From positions 1,178,001-1,242,000 of the forward strand of contig CAXXSY010000003.1 in assembly GCA_963665015.2 (NCBI GenBank): a stretch of 64,000 nt of DNA, written 5' to 3'. A program made the position numbers and the translations under genes. Origin of the DNA: G963662655 sp963665015 (lineage in GTDB: Bacteria; Cloacimonadota; Cloacimonadia; Cloacimonadales; JAIOQZ01). The notes below the pieces were generated by a model. The model saw nothing but the letters and a program-made list of their open reading frames with translations. It had not been told where the DNA came from and made no database searches. Of this stretch, positions 7,980 through 16,032 are shown one piece after another; the stretch's first letter is position 1; every line of letters begins with the position of its first letter.

Positions 7980-8999
7980 TTACCGGAACTGCCGGAGAAA
8001 ACGAAGGTCGTTCTCGAACAGCATCCGCATATCGGGAATCTTGTACTTGAGCATGGCGATGCGCTCGATGCCCAGACCGAACGCGTATCCTGAATAGACC
8101 TCGGGATCGATGTCGCACATCTTCAGGACGTCCGGATCGACCATTCCCGCACCGCCCATTTCGAGCCATCCGGTGCCCTTGCAGAGCGGACAGCCCTTGC
8201 CTTCGCAGGCGACGCAGACGATGTCCATCTCCGCGCTGGGCTCGGTGAACGGGAAGAAGTGTGGGCGGAACCGCGAGCTGATCTTCTCGCTGAAGATGCG
8301 CTTGACGAACATGTTCAGCATGTCGCGCAGATCGACAAACGTCACGCCCTTATCGACCACCAGTGCCTCCACCTGACTGAACGCCGGCGAGTGGCTGGCG
8401 TCGTTGTCGTTGCGGTAGCAGCGCCCGGGGGAAATGATGCGGATGGGTGGCTTGTGGCTCTGCATGGTGCGAATCTGCACGGTTGATGTCTGGGTGCGCA
8501 GCAGCACGTCGCCTTCGATGTAGAAGGTGTCCGACAGCTCCCGTGCGGGGTGGTCCTGCGGGGTGTTGAGGGCGTCGAAGTTGTGGTATTCGTCTTCGAT
8601 GTCGTACCCCTCCGCCACCTCGAAACCGAGTGACATCGAGACATCCTCGATCAGCCGGGTCGCCATCTTGACGGGATGCAGCGCACCCCTTCCTCGATGG
8701 CGTCCGGGCATGGTTATATCGATCCTGGATTCTTCCAGCGATTTACGATACTGGAGTTCCTGAATGGCGACTTCGCGCTCCTTCAGGAGGTTCTCCAGCT
8801 CTTTCTTTATTCGATTGATGACCTGTCCGACGATAGGTTTCTCTTCTTTTGGGAGGCTACCCAACTGCTTGAGCATCCCGGAGAGCTCGCTCTTCTTTCC
8901 CGTGAACTTCGACTTGAGCATGTTCAAATCGTGCTGGGAAGTCGTTTGAGCGATCTCCTCGCGCGCCAGACTCAGTATGGCATCGAGTTTATCTTTCAA
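7980..8999 (-). CDS. pheS: Phenylalanyl-tRNA synthetase alpha chain
   Basis: The 339-aa catalytic alpha subunit. N-terminal coiled coil (about 1-90) contacts tRNA; the class II core follows with motif 2 (ISPGRCYRNDNDASHSP) and motif 3 (GYAFGLGIERIAMLKY). A Cys cluster, CVACEGKGCPLCKGTGW, is the normal zinc-like insertion of many bacterial PheS. Gene order rplT-pheS-pheT is a classic bacterial arrangement. Complete, no anomalies. Confidence 0.97.
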   Translation of the reverse strand: MKDKLDAILSLAREEIAQTTSQHDLNMLKSKFTGKKSELSGMLKQLGSLPKEEKPIVGQVINRIKKELENLLKEREVAIQELQYRKSLEESRIDITMPGRHRGRGALHPVKMATRLIEDVSMSLGFEVAEGYDIEDEYHNFDALNTPQDHPARELSDTFYIEGDVLLRTQTSTVQIRTMQSHKPPIRIISPGRCYRNDNDASHSPAFSQVEALVVDKGVTFVDLRDMLNMFVKRIFSEKISSRFRPHFFPFTEPSAEMDIVCVACEGKGCPLCKGTGWLEMGGAGMVDPDVLKMCDIDPEVYSGYAFGLGIERIAMLKYKIPDMRMLFENDLRFLRQFR

Positions 9000-9038
9000 G
9001 GTCCAATCCTGTCTTGGTTCGGTTTGGTCTCAGCGTGA

Positions 9039-9398
9039 TTATTCGGTTGCTTCGCCCTTGACGACATCGCAAAGCTTTGCAAATGCGTCCGGTTCGTGCA
9101 CGGCGAGGTGTGCCAGCGCCTTACGGTCGATGGATATCTCGGCGTTGTGCAGTCCGTTTATGAACTTGCTGTAGGAGAGTCCGTTGAGACGGGCGGCTGC
9201 GTTGATGCGGATGATCCAGAGGCGACGGAAGTCTCTCTTGCGAGCCTTGCGATCGCGATAAGCGTATTGCCAGCCCTTCTCGACTGCCTGACGGGCTGTG
9301 CGGTAGAGTTTACTGCGGCCGCCGAAATATCCTTTCGCGGCTTTCAGGATTTTTTTCTTTCTTCTTTTTCCTGCTACATTGTTTACTGAACGTGGCAT
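9039..9398 (-). CDS. rplT: 50S ribosomal protein L20
   Basis: 119 aa, typical L20: MPRSVNNVAGKRRKKKILK, then GYFGGRSKLYRTARQAVEK, and ending in the helical C-terminal part. It binds 23S rRNA early in 50S assembly and in several bacteria also represses the infC-rpmI-rplT transcript by binding its leader. It lies between rpmI and pheS; a structured leader is present upstream of infC (10361-10505). Confidence 0.97.
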   Translation of the reverse strand: MPRSVNNVAGKRRKKKILKAAKGYFGGRSKLYRTARQAVEKGWQYAYRDRKARKRDFRRLWIIRINAAARLNGLSYSKFINGLHNAEISIDRKALAHLAVHEPDAFAKLCDVVKGEATE

Positions 9399-9407
9399 GT
9401 TATCCTC

Positions 9408-9602
9408 CTATACGCCCATCATCTTCTTTATTCTCGGCGTATCGACCTTCGAGACGATGGTCGAGCCTTTCAGTTCCCTTTTCAGCTTGCGGGTTTTCTT
9501 GGTCAGGATGTGACCGTGGTTCGCGTGGTTTCTCTTCACTTTGCCGGTTGCGGTCAGCTTGAAGCGCTTCCTCGCGCCACTTCTTGTTTTCATTTTCGGC
9601 AT
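9408..9602 (-). CDS. rpmI: 50S ribosomal protein L35
   Basis: 64 aa, very basic, with the L35 signature MPKMKTRSGARKRFKLTATG and the HILTKKTRKRKR-like segment (here HILTKKTRKLKREL). Middle gene of the infC-rpmI-rplT translation operon, 9 nt upstream of rplT. SD GGAGG is close upstream of ATG 9602. Confidence 0.96.
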   Translation of the reverse strand: MPKMKTRSGARKRFKLTATGKVKRNHANHGHILTKKTRKLKRELKGSTIVSKVDTPRIKKMMGV

Positions 9603-9647
9603 TCTATCCTCCTGTTCCGGTATATCTATCGAAATTCCTGTCGATAA

Positions 9648-10244
9648 TCAATCTTCGAGGTTCTTTTCTTCCCATTCCTCGATGATCGCATCGATATCCT
9701 TCTTGGGCGAGACGATCATGAAGATCGTGCGGCCTTCGGCGTTGATATCGCGATCGAGATCGACAATTTCTTTCAGGTCTTCTTTGAGTGTGTTCAGCAG
9801 ATCGTATCCCAACTCCTTGTGAGCGAGCTGTCTGCCGCGGAAACGCACGGTCAGCTTCACCTTGTCGTGTCCCTTGAGGAACTTGACCGTGTTCTTCTTC
9901 TTGAAGTTGTAGTCGTGCTCTTCGGTGTTGGGCCCGAATTTGATCTCCTTGATCTGCACGGTGTGCTGTTTCTTCTTCGCCTCACGGGCACGACGTTCTT
10001 TCTGGTAGTAATACTTGCTGAATTCGAGAATCCGGCAGACGGGCGGCTCGGCCTTGGGAGAAACTTCCACCAGGTCCAGTCCGGCTTCCTCGGCTTTGCG
10101 CAAAGCATCGCGAGTGTTCACGACGCCGACCTGATTGCCGTTCTGGTCAATCAGACGTACTTCTCTGGCGGTAATCTGACGATTGATCCGCTCTTTCGGG
10201 ACAATAGCCTTTGTCTTGGCTTTACCTCTTCGTATGCGTATTAT
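9648..10244 (-). CDS. infC: Translation initiation factor IF-3, probable AUA start codon
   Basis: IF-3 binds the 30S subunit and checks start-codon pairing. The body is standard: ERINRQITAREVRLIDQNG (N-domain), YYQKERRAREAKKKQ linker, KEIKFGPNTEEHDYNFK and the C-domain ending EDIDAIIEEWEE-like. No ATG exists upstream in frame. A strong GGAGG (10255-10251) sits 6 nt before two consecutive ATA codons (10244, 10241), whereas the only GTG (10271) has no SD. An AUA start fits the known use of rare start codons (AUU) in infC, which lets IF-3 autoregulate. Start 10244 gives 198 aa; start 10241 gives 197. Confidence 0.9.
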   Translation of the reverse strand: MIRIRRGKAKTKAIVPKERINRQITAREVRLIDQNGNQVGVVNTRDALRKAEEAGLDLVEVSPKAEPPVCRILEFSKYYYQKERRAREAKKKQHTVQIKEIKFGPNTEEHDYNFKKKNTVKFLKGHDKVKLTVRFRGRQLAHKELGYDLLNTLKEDLKEIVDLDRDINAEGRTIFMIVSPKKDIDAIIEEWEEKNLED

Positions 10245-10264
10245 TGGGCACCTCCAGGTTGTCG

Positions 10265-10321
10265 TTAGCACAATTTCCGAAATTCTTCTCGGAAATTGCT
10301 GATTTCAGCGATTTTCCACAT
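10265..10321 (-). CDS. Possible 18-aa leader peptide upstream of infC
   Basis: ATG 10321 with GAAGG 6-7 nt upstream opens a short frame, MWKIAEISNFREEFRKLC, stopping at TAA 10265, 10 nt before the infC SD. Its last codons lie in an inverted repeat (TTCCGAGAAGAATTTCGGAA). Ribosomes leaving here could expose or cover the infC initiation region. Only the frame and SD are seen; translation is a guess. Confidence 0.25.
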   Translation of the reverse strand: MWKIAEISNFREEFRKLC

Positions 10322-10360
10322 TATTGTCCTTCTAAACAGGATAGAAAATCGCACACATAC

Positions 10361-10390
10361 AAAAAAAGCAGGCATACACAATACGCCTGC
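10361..10390 (-). terminator. Rho-independent terminator in the infC leader (attenuator candidate)
   Basis: On the minus strand GCAGGCGTA-ttgtg-TATGCCTGC (9 bp including one G-U) is followed directly by seven T. It lies about 117 nt before the infC start, with no gene before it in the same direction, so it would end leader transcripts rather than a gene. Confidence 0.7.
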
Positions 10391-10505
10391 TACGGATATA
10401 CCTCATGATATATCACGCTGAATACCTATCGACCTTGCCGGTATCTCCCAGCTTTCTCAGCCGGTAATAACGAACCGCAAGGTAGAAGCAGACGCTTCTT
10501 TTTTC
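10361..10505 (-). promoter_or_regulatory. Structured 5' leader of infC-rpmI-rplT (L20-leader-like attenuator candidate)
   Basis: A possible -35 (TTGACG, 10544-10539) would start transcription near 10505. The leader then folds: AGAAGC/GCTTCT at 10499-10484, and a long stem pairing 10483-10474 (ACCTTGCGGT) with 10442-10432 (ACCGGCAAGGT; about 10 bp, one bulge), before the terminator. This is the layout of the L20-controlled leaders known upstream of infC in Firmicutes. The same DNA read on plus has AGAAGC-agac-GCTTCT-TTTTT (10484-10504), so a plus-strand transcript ending there is also possible. Confidence 0.4.
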
Positions 10506-10511
10506 TACTGT

Positions 10512-10745
10512 ATGCCAGAATCATTATGCGGGAAAACACGTCAAGATATTTTGTCGCAATTGGTAATGGTTCATGTTAAAAACCAGATTTCCAGATGTTC
10601 GACAGGTCTCCAGGGTATCCAACCGGGGCGATTCGATTTCAAGCTTGGTCTGGTAGGGACGATTCTAATCGTTCTCATCGCGGTGATGATACACTATAGG
10701 AAGCTGCATCACATCAGGCCGATCGAATTCCTAAGAACGGAATGA
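10512..10745 (+). pseudogene. Remnant of an FtsX/MacB-type ABC permease 3' end
   Basis: An isolated 77-codon frame whose last 35 residues read like the end of an FtsX-like permease: a hydrophobic helix (LGLVGTILIVLIAVMIHYR) and the terminal motif RPIEFLRTE, similar to the nP.e.LR.E ending of MacB/LolC-type proteins. The upstream part is unlike any permease and there is no SD. It probably is a decayed 3' fragment; its stop overlaps the leader of the subtilase gene. It could be chance. Confidence 0.35.
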
Positions 10746-10798
10746 AACATGCATACATTATACCGGAAGATAGTAAACAACGTAAGGAGACAGATTCT

Positions 10799-13700
10799 AT
10801 GAACAAGATGATCTATGTGGTCCTGATCATGATAACCGTGTTTTCGGCATTGTCCGGATTACCGTACTCTCCGGCGACGCCGGAGCTGCAAGAACGAATT
10901 CGGACGGCTGAGCCGGATGAACGCATTCCCATTATTATTGCGCTTTCGGAACGATACGACTCGAAGGAGCTGATGCAGGCTTCGAACAGTCTTCCACCCC
11001 AACAGCGGAGACAATACACTGTCAACGAACTGAAAAGGTTTTCGCAAGACACGCAGCATGAACTCCGGCAATTCATGCAGACCAGAAGCTCCGGTATCGA
11101 CAACGTCCGTTCACTCTGGATCGCCAACGTGATCCTGTGCGACGCCACACCGCAGGCGATCCGGGAACTCTCCGGTCGATCCGATATCCGTCGCATCGAC
11201 TGGGACGATATGCAGAATCTTCTCGATCCGCGCGAGTGGCAAAACGCCCGTGACGTCGAGGGTCAGCGCGAGATAACCTGGAACGTGACCATTGTCAACG
11301 CCGACGATGTCTGGGACCTCGGATACACCGGCGAAGGCGTTACCATTGCCGTGATTGACACGGGTGTGAACTACAACCACGCCGATCTCGCCGATCACGT
11401 CTGGGAAAGCGACGACTATCCTTACCACGGATACGATTTTATCAACGACGACAACAACCCTATGGACGACCACGGACACGGAACCCACTGCTCGGGAACC
11501 GTTGCCGGAGATGGTACCGCCGGTTCGCAGACCGGTATGGCGCCGGACGCGACGATCATGTGCCTGAAAGTGCTTACTGCTTCCGGTAGCGGTCAGGAAT
11601 CCGCCGTCTGGGAAGCGGTCGAATTCGCCGTTGAGCAAGGCGCGGACGCGTTTAGCATGTCTCTGGGCTGGACGGACTCGAACAATCCCGACTACGAATC
11701 TTTCCGCGATGCGATGGTCGCTTCGCAGGCCGCAGGTGTCGCGGGAGCCGTCGCGGCAGGAAACGAAGGCGATTATCTATCATGGTATCCGATTCCGCAC
11801 AACGTGCGCGTTCCGGGATGCTGCCCTCCTCCGTGGCTCCATCCCGATCAGGAACTCGAGGGCGGAACCTCTTGCGTGATCTGCGTGGGCGCGACCAACA
11901 GCGGCAACACCATCGCCAGTTTCTCCAGCCGTGGACCCTGCACCTGGGAGGACGTCAACAACTACGAAGACTATCCGCACAATCCCGAAATGGGCCTGAT
12001 CCGACCCGATATTGTTGCACCGGGCGCAAATATCAAGTCGCTTGACTACAGCAACAACAACGGCTACGAAGACGGCTGGGACGGAACCTCGATGGCGACC
12101 CCTTGTGTAGCAGGCGTCATCGCGCTGATGCTGCAAAAGAACGAATTTCTCTCTCCAGCGGAAATAGACGAGATTCTCGAGAACAACCGCTACGAGATCG
12201 AGGACGAGAAGAGCAACACCTACGGCTCGGGAAGAGTCGATGCCTTGCTGGCGATCGAAGCGACAAGCTCGCCCAACATGCCTCCCTACGCTCCGGCGCA
12301 CCCGATTCCCGAGAACGAATGCGTCTATGCGTATAATGGAACTGCGATTCAATGGGAAGACGGCGGCGGAACCCCGACCGAACACTATGTCGTGTATGTC
12401 GGTACCGATTATCCGCCCAATGATATTGTCAACGGCGTTGAGACCAGCGATACCAGCTACGAACTCGCCGACATGCTCGATTACAATACCCAGTACTACT
12501 GGCGGATCGACGCCGTGAACGAATTCGGCTCCACCGAAGGCAATACCTGGACCTTCACCACTCTCGGCGAGCCGACAGAGAGCTTCGAGAGCGGCGACAT
12601 GGAATCCTTCGACTGGTACTACGAATCGGTCGTACCGTGGGAGATTTGCGAGTCCGAGGCAATGGACGGCACCTATTCGGCACGCAGTGGCGATATCCCG
12701 CCTTACTACTTTACGGAGCTTTGCATCGATATCTGCGTACCCAACGACAGCGAAGTATCCTTCTTCAAGAAAGTCAGTTGCGAGGACGACGAGAACGACG
12801 AGGCCGATCGGCTCAAATTCAGCATCGACGACGAGGAAGTGGGTGTCTGGGACGGCGAGATCGACTGGTCGTACTCATCCTTCCCCGTCACCGAAGGCGA
12901 ACACACGCTCACGTGGAGCTACGTGAAGCTCAACAACGAAACCGGTGGCGAAGACTGCGTATGGATCGACTACATCATCCTGCCGCCGTCGCTGTTCCCG
13001 CCGACAGAGCTTACCGCGACAATCGAAGACGGCAACGACGTTGTGCTGAGTTGGCAGATTCCGAGTAACACAGAAGGTCTTCAGGGCTACAATGTCTATC
13101 GCGATGAAGAGCTGGTCGCGGAACTCGACGAACCGGATGTCCTCACGTGGGGACAGGACGACGTGCCCAACGGAACCTATATCTATACCGTCACCGCGGT
13201 CTATACCGGGGGCGAATCGACGGAATCGAACGAGGAGGAGGTGACCATCTGGATCGCCAATCCGCCAACGAATCTCCTCGCCGAAGTCGAGAACGATAAC
13301 GACGTCGTGCTAACCTGGACAACGCCCATCGAGCGCACCGTGCGCAACAACAAGGGCGAGAAGGAAGTCACCACGCGTGACCAGTTGACCGGCTTCAAGG
13401 TCTATCGCAACGAAGAGGCTATCGCGGAGATCGACGATGAGACGCAGCTTACCTATACCGACGAAGGCCTGGACGGCGGCGAATACACTTATTACGTGAC
13501 CGCCTTGTATCGCGGCACCGAGTCGGATCCTTCCAACGAGCAGGAAGTCAACATCGTTGCCAACGACAACCCGACGGCGCCGGAATTCACGACCCGGCTC
13601 ATCGGCGCGTCACCCAATCCGTTCAATCCCAGCACCGTGATCAGCTTTGAGTTGGCAAGCAGTCAGCATGTGGAGATGACGATCTACAACGCGCGCGGTC

Positions 13701-13864
13701 AACGAATCCGCCAGCTTGTATCGTCGGTCATGGAGCCGGGTATCCATCATGTCACGTGGGACGGAAAAAGCGACTCGGGTAGTGAAGTCGGCTCGGGGGT
13801 GTTCGTGTGTGCCTTCAGCGGCGACAGATATGTGTCCGTGAAGAAGATGGTGCTTCTGAAATAA
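10799..13864 (+). CDS. Secreted subtilisin-like serine protease with FN3 domains and C-terminal sorting domain
   Basis: 1021 aa from ATG 10799 (AAGGAG 9 nt upstream; an in-frame ATG 19 codons earlier lacks an SD). Signal peptide MNKMIYVVLIMITVFSALSG, an inhibitor-like propeptide (about 25-150), then an S8 catalytic domain with Asp (AVIDTGVNYNHADL, about 186), His (DDHGHGTHCSGTVAG, about 227) and Ser (GTSMATPCVAG, about 430). After it come an FN3-like stretch, a jelly-roll-like region and two FN3 domains (PPTELTATIEDGNDVVLSW; PPTNLLAEVENDNDVVLTW). The last 85 residues (SPNPFNPSTVISFEL to VKKMVLLK) are a type IX-like sorting domain. Probably digests extracellular protein. Complete triad, so activity is likely. 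Confidence 0.95.
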   Translation: MNKMIYVVLIMITVFSALSGLPYSPATPELQERIRTAEPDERIPIIIALSERYDSKELMQASNSLPPQQRRQYTVNELKRFSQDTQHELRQFMQTRSSGIDNVRSLWIANVILCDATPQAIRELSGRSDIRRIDWDDMQNLLDPREWQNARDVEGQREITWNVTIVNADDVWDLGYTGEGVTIAVIDTGVNYNHADLADHVWESDDYPYHGYDFINDDNNPMDDHGHGTHCSGTVAGDGTAGSQTGMAPDATIMCLKVLTASGSGQESAVWEAVEFAVEQGADAFSMSLGWTDSNNPDYESFRDAMVASQAAGVAGAVAAGNEGDYLSWYPIPHNVRVPGCCPPPWLHPDQELEGGTSCVICVGATNSGNTIASFSSRGPCTWEDVNNYEDYPHNPEMGLIRPDIVAPGANIKSLDYSNNNGYEDGWDGTSMATPCVAGVIALMLQKNEFLSPAEIDEILENNRYEIEDEKSNTYGSGRVDALLAIEATSSPNMPPYAPAHPIPENECVYAYNGTAIQWEDGGGTPTEHYVVYVGTDYPPNDIVNGVETSDTSYELADMLDYNTQYYWRIDAVNEFGSTEGNTWTFTTLGEPTESFESGDMESFDWYYESVVPWEICESEAMDGTYSARSGDIPPYYFTELCIDICVPNDSEVSFFKKVSCEDDENDEADRLKFSIDDEEVGVWDGEIDWSYSSFPVTEGEHTLTWSYVKLNNETGGEDCVWIDYIILPPSLFPPTELTATIEDGNDVVLSWQIPSNTEGLQGYNVYRDEELVAELDEPDVLTWGQDDVPNGTYIYTVTAVYTGGESTESNEEEVTIWIANPPTNLLAEVENDNDVVLTWTTPIERTVRNNKGEKEVTTRDQLTGFKVYRNEEAIAEIDDETQLTYTDEGLDGGEYTYYVTALYRGTESDPSNEQEVNIVANDNPTAPEFTTRLIGASPNPFNPSTVISFELASSQHVEMTIYNARGQRIRQLVSSVMEPGIHHVTWDGKSDSGSEVGSGVFVCAFSGDRYVSVKKMVLLK

Positions 13865-13865
13865 T

Positions 13866-13938
13866 TTCGGCTTCAGCGAAGCTGAAACGAAATCGTGAAC
13901 GTTGTAATCCCGATTTATCGAGATTATGTTAGTGGAAT
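13866..13938 (+). repeat. 73-bp repeat downstream of the subtilase (family shared with 34962-35109)
   Basis: Starts TTTCGGCTTCAGCGAAGCTG and ends ATTATGTTAGTGGAAT; contains a small hairpin and the near-palindrome AATCCCGATTTATCGAGATT. The same unit occurs twice in tandem after the C25 protein gene, so it may serve as a 3'-end or terminator-like element for sorting-domain genes. Confidence 0.7.
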
Positions 13939-13943
13939 ATCAT

Positions 13944-13976
13944 AGGGCAGCCCGTTGCGGTTGCCCTTCTTTCTAT
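13944..13976 (+). terminator. Candidate Rho-independent terminator after the subtilase
   Basis: AGGGCA (13944-13949) pairs with TGCCCT (13962-13967), followed by the T-rich TCTTTCT. The rest of the interval to 14238 holds only repeat sequence. Confidence 0.45.
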
Positions 13977-14074
13977 CTGGTACGCAGGCACCTGTAGGTT
14001 TTGAAGAATGAAGACCTCTCTATCCCTTGTAGTCGCCGATCTCCGAGCGGCGTTCCCTGATCCTGACCAGTGCA

Positions 14075-14162
14075 GGCGTGCCTATGGGCATTCGATTGGT
14101 CAGGCTCCGTCTGAGAATCACAGGAGCTCACGCGCTCGAAGAGAGAGCAGGCAGGGGTGCCT
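14075..14162. repeat. 88-bp direct repeat, copy 1
   Basis: From GGCGTGCCTATGGGCATTCG to GCAGGCAGGGGTGCCT; identical base for base to 16820-16907. It contains internal inverted segments (GGCAGGGGTGCC). The pair brackets the transposase and beta-barrel genes. Confidence 0.9.
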
Positions 14163-15774
14163 CAGGCTGTTGACCAAGCATGGTCTGCGGCAACGTGTGC
14201 ACTTGTAATCATAATACAGCGGTTCTATTTTACGATTTTCAGGCTGAAATTGGGCATCGGAAGCCGTATATGCCCCCAGCGAAAAAAAGACGAAAAAGCC
14301 TGTTGACCAGCTTTTTCACGTTTTGGGCAATAGCGGTCATGTAGGCTTGTTCTTTCACTCTCTCCAATCCTCTGTATCTTGCGTATCGATATCCGTGTAG
14401 TTGCTTCGCGTTGGCGAAGCTCCGCTCAATCGTCTCTTTTCGTCCCTTGAAGATTTCTCTTCCACAGAACGATTTCCGATTTCTGTCTATCTCGTCTCGA
14501 TAGTCTTGCCAGACATGACGATGCACGATTCTTTGACATTTCTTACTCGCAGTGCATTTATCTCGAAGTGGACACTTACGACAGTCTTCAGGGTTGGATA
14601 TATACGCCTGACTGCCATCCCGATTAGTTCCTTGATAGCTTAAAATACACCCGTTTGGGCAGACATAGTAATCGTTTATGGGATCATAGTCGAACCGCCA
14701 TTTTCTGAAAAGTCCTTTGTGACCCGAGTCTCGACGTGGGCTGATCACTCCCATTATCTTTCGTTCGTGCAGCTTCTTACAGATATAGTACGTATTGTAT
14801 CCCGAATCAAGACCGACGGCTTTGACGTCGAATCCAAACCGTTCGATCTGCCGATCGAGCAGCGCTAGATAAGGGATACAATCATTGACATTGCCAGGGA
14901 ATACATCCACATCCGTGATGAAGTTACATTTGGAATCAACCGTGCGCTGAGTCAGAAAGAAAAAGCCCTTGGGTTTGCCGTCTCGAACCATGTATCCGCT
15001 GTCCGGATCCGTCGTGCTGGACTTGATCTTTTTGGTGGGTGGATCATCTTCTTTTCGCGGCGGTAGAGGTTTTTTACCCCTTTTCTCACGGTCATCGTTG
15101 ATGTCTTTATCCAGTTCTTTGAGATAGGTTTTCGGCTCTTCTTCCACCACAATCTTCTTAAACTTCTGCTTGTTAGCGTTTGCCTTCGTGTGGGTCGAAT
15201 CCGTATAGAGTATCTTTCCCTCGACCAGACCTTTCGCAATCCCCTGCCGGACAATCTCAACAAAGATTTCCTCAAACACCTTGCTATCGGTGAACCTTCT
15301 GCGCCTGTTCTGGCTAAATACGGAATGGTGCGGTATCTTGTCCAGCAGCCCAAACCCCAAAAACCAGCGGTAAGCCACATTTACCTCGATCTCTTTAACA
15401 AGCTGGCGTTCGGAACGGATGCCAAATAGATACCCAATCAACAGCATTTTGAACAATCGGATCGGATGAACGGGGGGCCTGCCATTATCTTCGCAATAAA
15501 GATGAGCTGTATTCTTCAGGATAAAGGAAAAGTCGATGTGGCGTTGGATTTTTCGCAGAAGGTGATTCTTCGGAACCAAATCCTCGATGTTAACGAACTC
15601 CATCTCAGGTTGAAAATCGATTTCTTTTTTCAGCATTATTTACCTCAAATATGAGACAACAATAATGCGCAACCCTCTGATGGCAAGCGTTTTATGCTAT
15701 ATTTACAACCTTTTTCATGTGCTGTAAATCCCGCACGGAAAATGGACGGTCATCTTTGTCAACAGTCTGAGGCA
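14158..15774 (-). mobile_element. IS1182-type insertion sequence with candidate inverted ends
   Basis: A transposase gene sits inside a 1617-bp interval whose ends are 21-bp imperfect inverted repeats (14158-14178 and 15754-15774, two mismatches; core CTGTTGAC). Size fits IS1182 elements. The ends overlap the interspersed GGCAGGGGTGCC repeats, so the true ends may lie further in; no target duplication could be proven by eye. Confidence 0.5.
14239..15636 (-). CDS. IS1182-family DDE transposase
   Basis: 465 aa, intact. N-terminal DUF772-type domain (FVNIEDLVPKNHLLRKI; HPIRLFKMLLIGYLFGIRSER), then the DDE region: YTDSTHTKANANK, AVGLDSGYNTYYI, and the C-terminal ERSFANAKQLHGYRYARYRG that carries the last acidic residue. 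A Cys-rich stretch (CPNGCILSY...CRKCPLRDKCTASKKC) is typical of this family. Intact frame suggests recent or ongoing mobility. Base composition is lower in GC than the neighbouring genes. Confidence 0.93.
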   Translation of the reverse strand: MLKKEIDFQPEMEFVNIEDLVPKNHLLRKIQRHIDFSFILKNTAHLYCEDNGRPPVHPIRLFKMLLIGYLFGIRSERQLVKEIEVNVAYRWFLGFGLLDKIPHHSVFSQNRRRRFTDSKVFEEIFVEIVRQGIAKGLVEGKILYTDSTHTKANANKQKFKKIVVEEEPKTYLKELDKDINDDREKRGKKPLPPRKEDDPPTKKIKSSTTDPDSGYMVRDGKPKGFFFLTQRTVDSKCNFITDVDVFPGNVNDCIPYLALLDRQIERFGFDVKAVGLDSGYNTYYICKKLHERKIMGVISPRRDSGHKGLFRKWRFDYDPINDYYVCPNGCILSYQGTNRDGSQAYISNPEDCRKCPLRDKCTASKKCQRIVHRHVWQDYRDEIDRNRKSFCGREIFKGRKETIERSFANAKQLHGYRYARYRGLERVKEQAYMTAIAQNVKKLVNRLFRLFFAGGIYGFRCPISA

Positions 15775-16006
15775 GGGGTGCCTGCGTACCACGGAGAGAC
15801 GGACAGACTGTGTGATAATATAATCGACACGGTTGCTTCGTTCGATGCCTGATGTTTTCCTGTCGTAGGGGCAGGTCCCTGTGCCTGCCCTTATAAATCT
15901 ATTAATCATTTGTGTATCAAGTGTTTACGGCGTCAATACCATGTTGGCGAAGGATTGAGAGAGCAGGCAGGGGTGCCTGCGTACCACGGAGAGACGGGCA
16001 GATACG
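15764..16006. repeat. Interspersed short repeats between transposase and beta-barrel gene
   Basis: Two partial copies of the repeat family (GAGGCAGGGGTGCCTGCG..CCACGGAGAGACGG at about 15770-15806 and 15958-16004) and, between them at about 15864-15890, GTAGGGGCAGGTCCCTGTGCCTGCCC, a mirror-like REP sequence. No coding gene is visible in 15637-16032. Confidence 0.65.
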
Positions 16007-16032
16007 GAACCCGCGTACCCGATAGAGAATCA

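Noticed and set aside
7957..8169. N-terminal extension of PheT by 71 residues
   Set aside because: It lies inside pheS, is Arg-rich nonsense, and MKISYNWL at 7956 is the family start.
10391..10483. TPP riboswitch-like motif (CUGAGA and CAGCG) in the infC leader
   Set aside because: The second conserved half (ACCUGAUC..GG.UAAU) is missing and the downstream genes are not thiamine genes.
14008..14208. Small protein frame on plus before the transposase
   Set aside because: It runs through the 88-bp repeat and has no SD or similarity.
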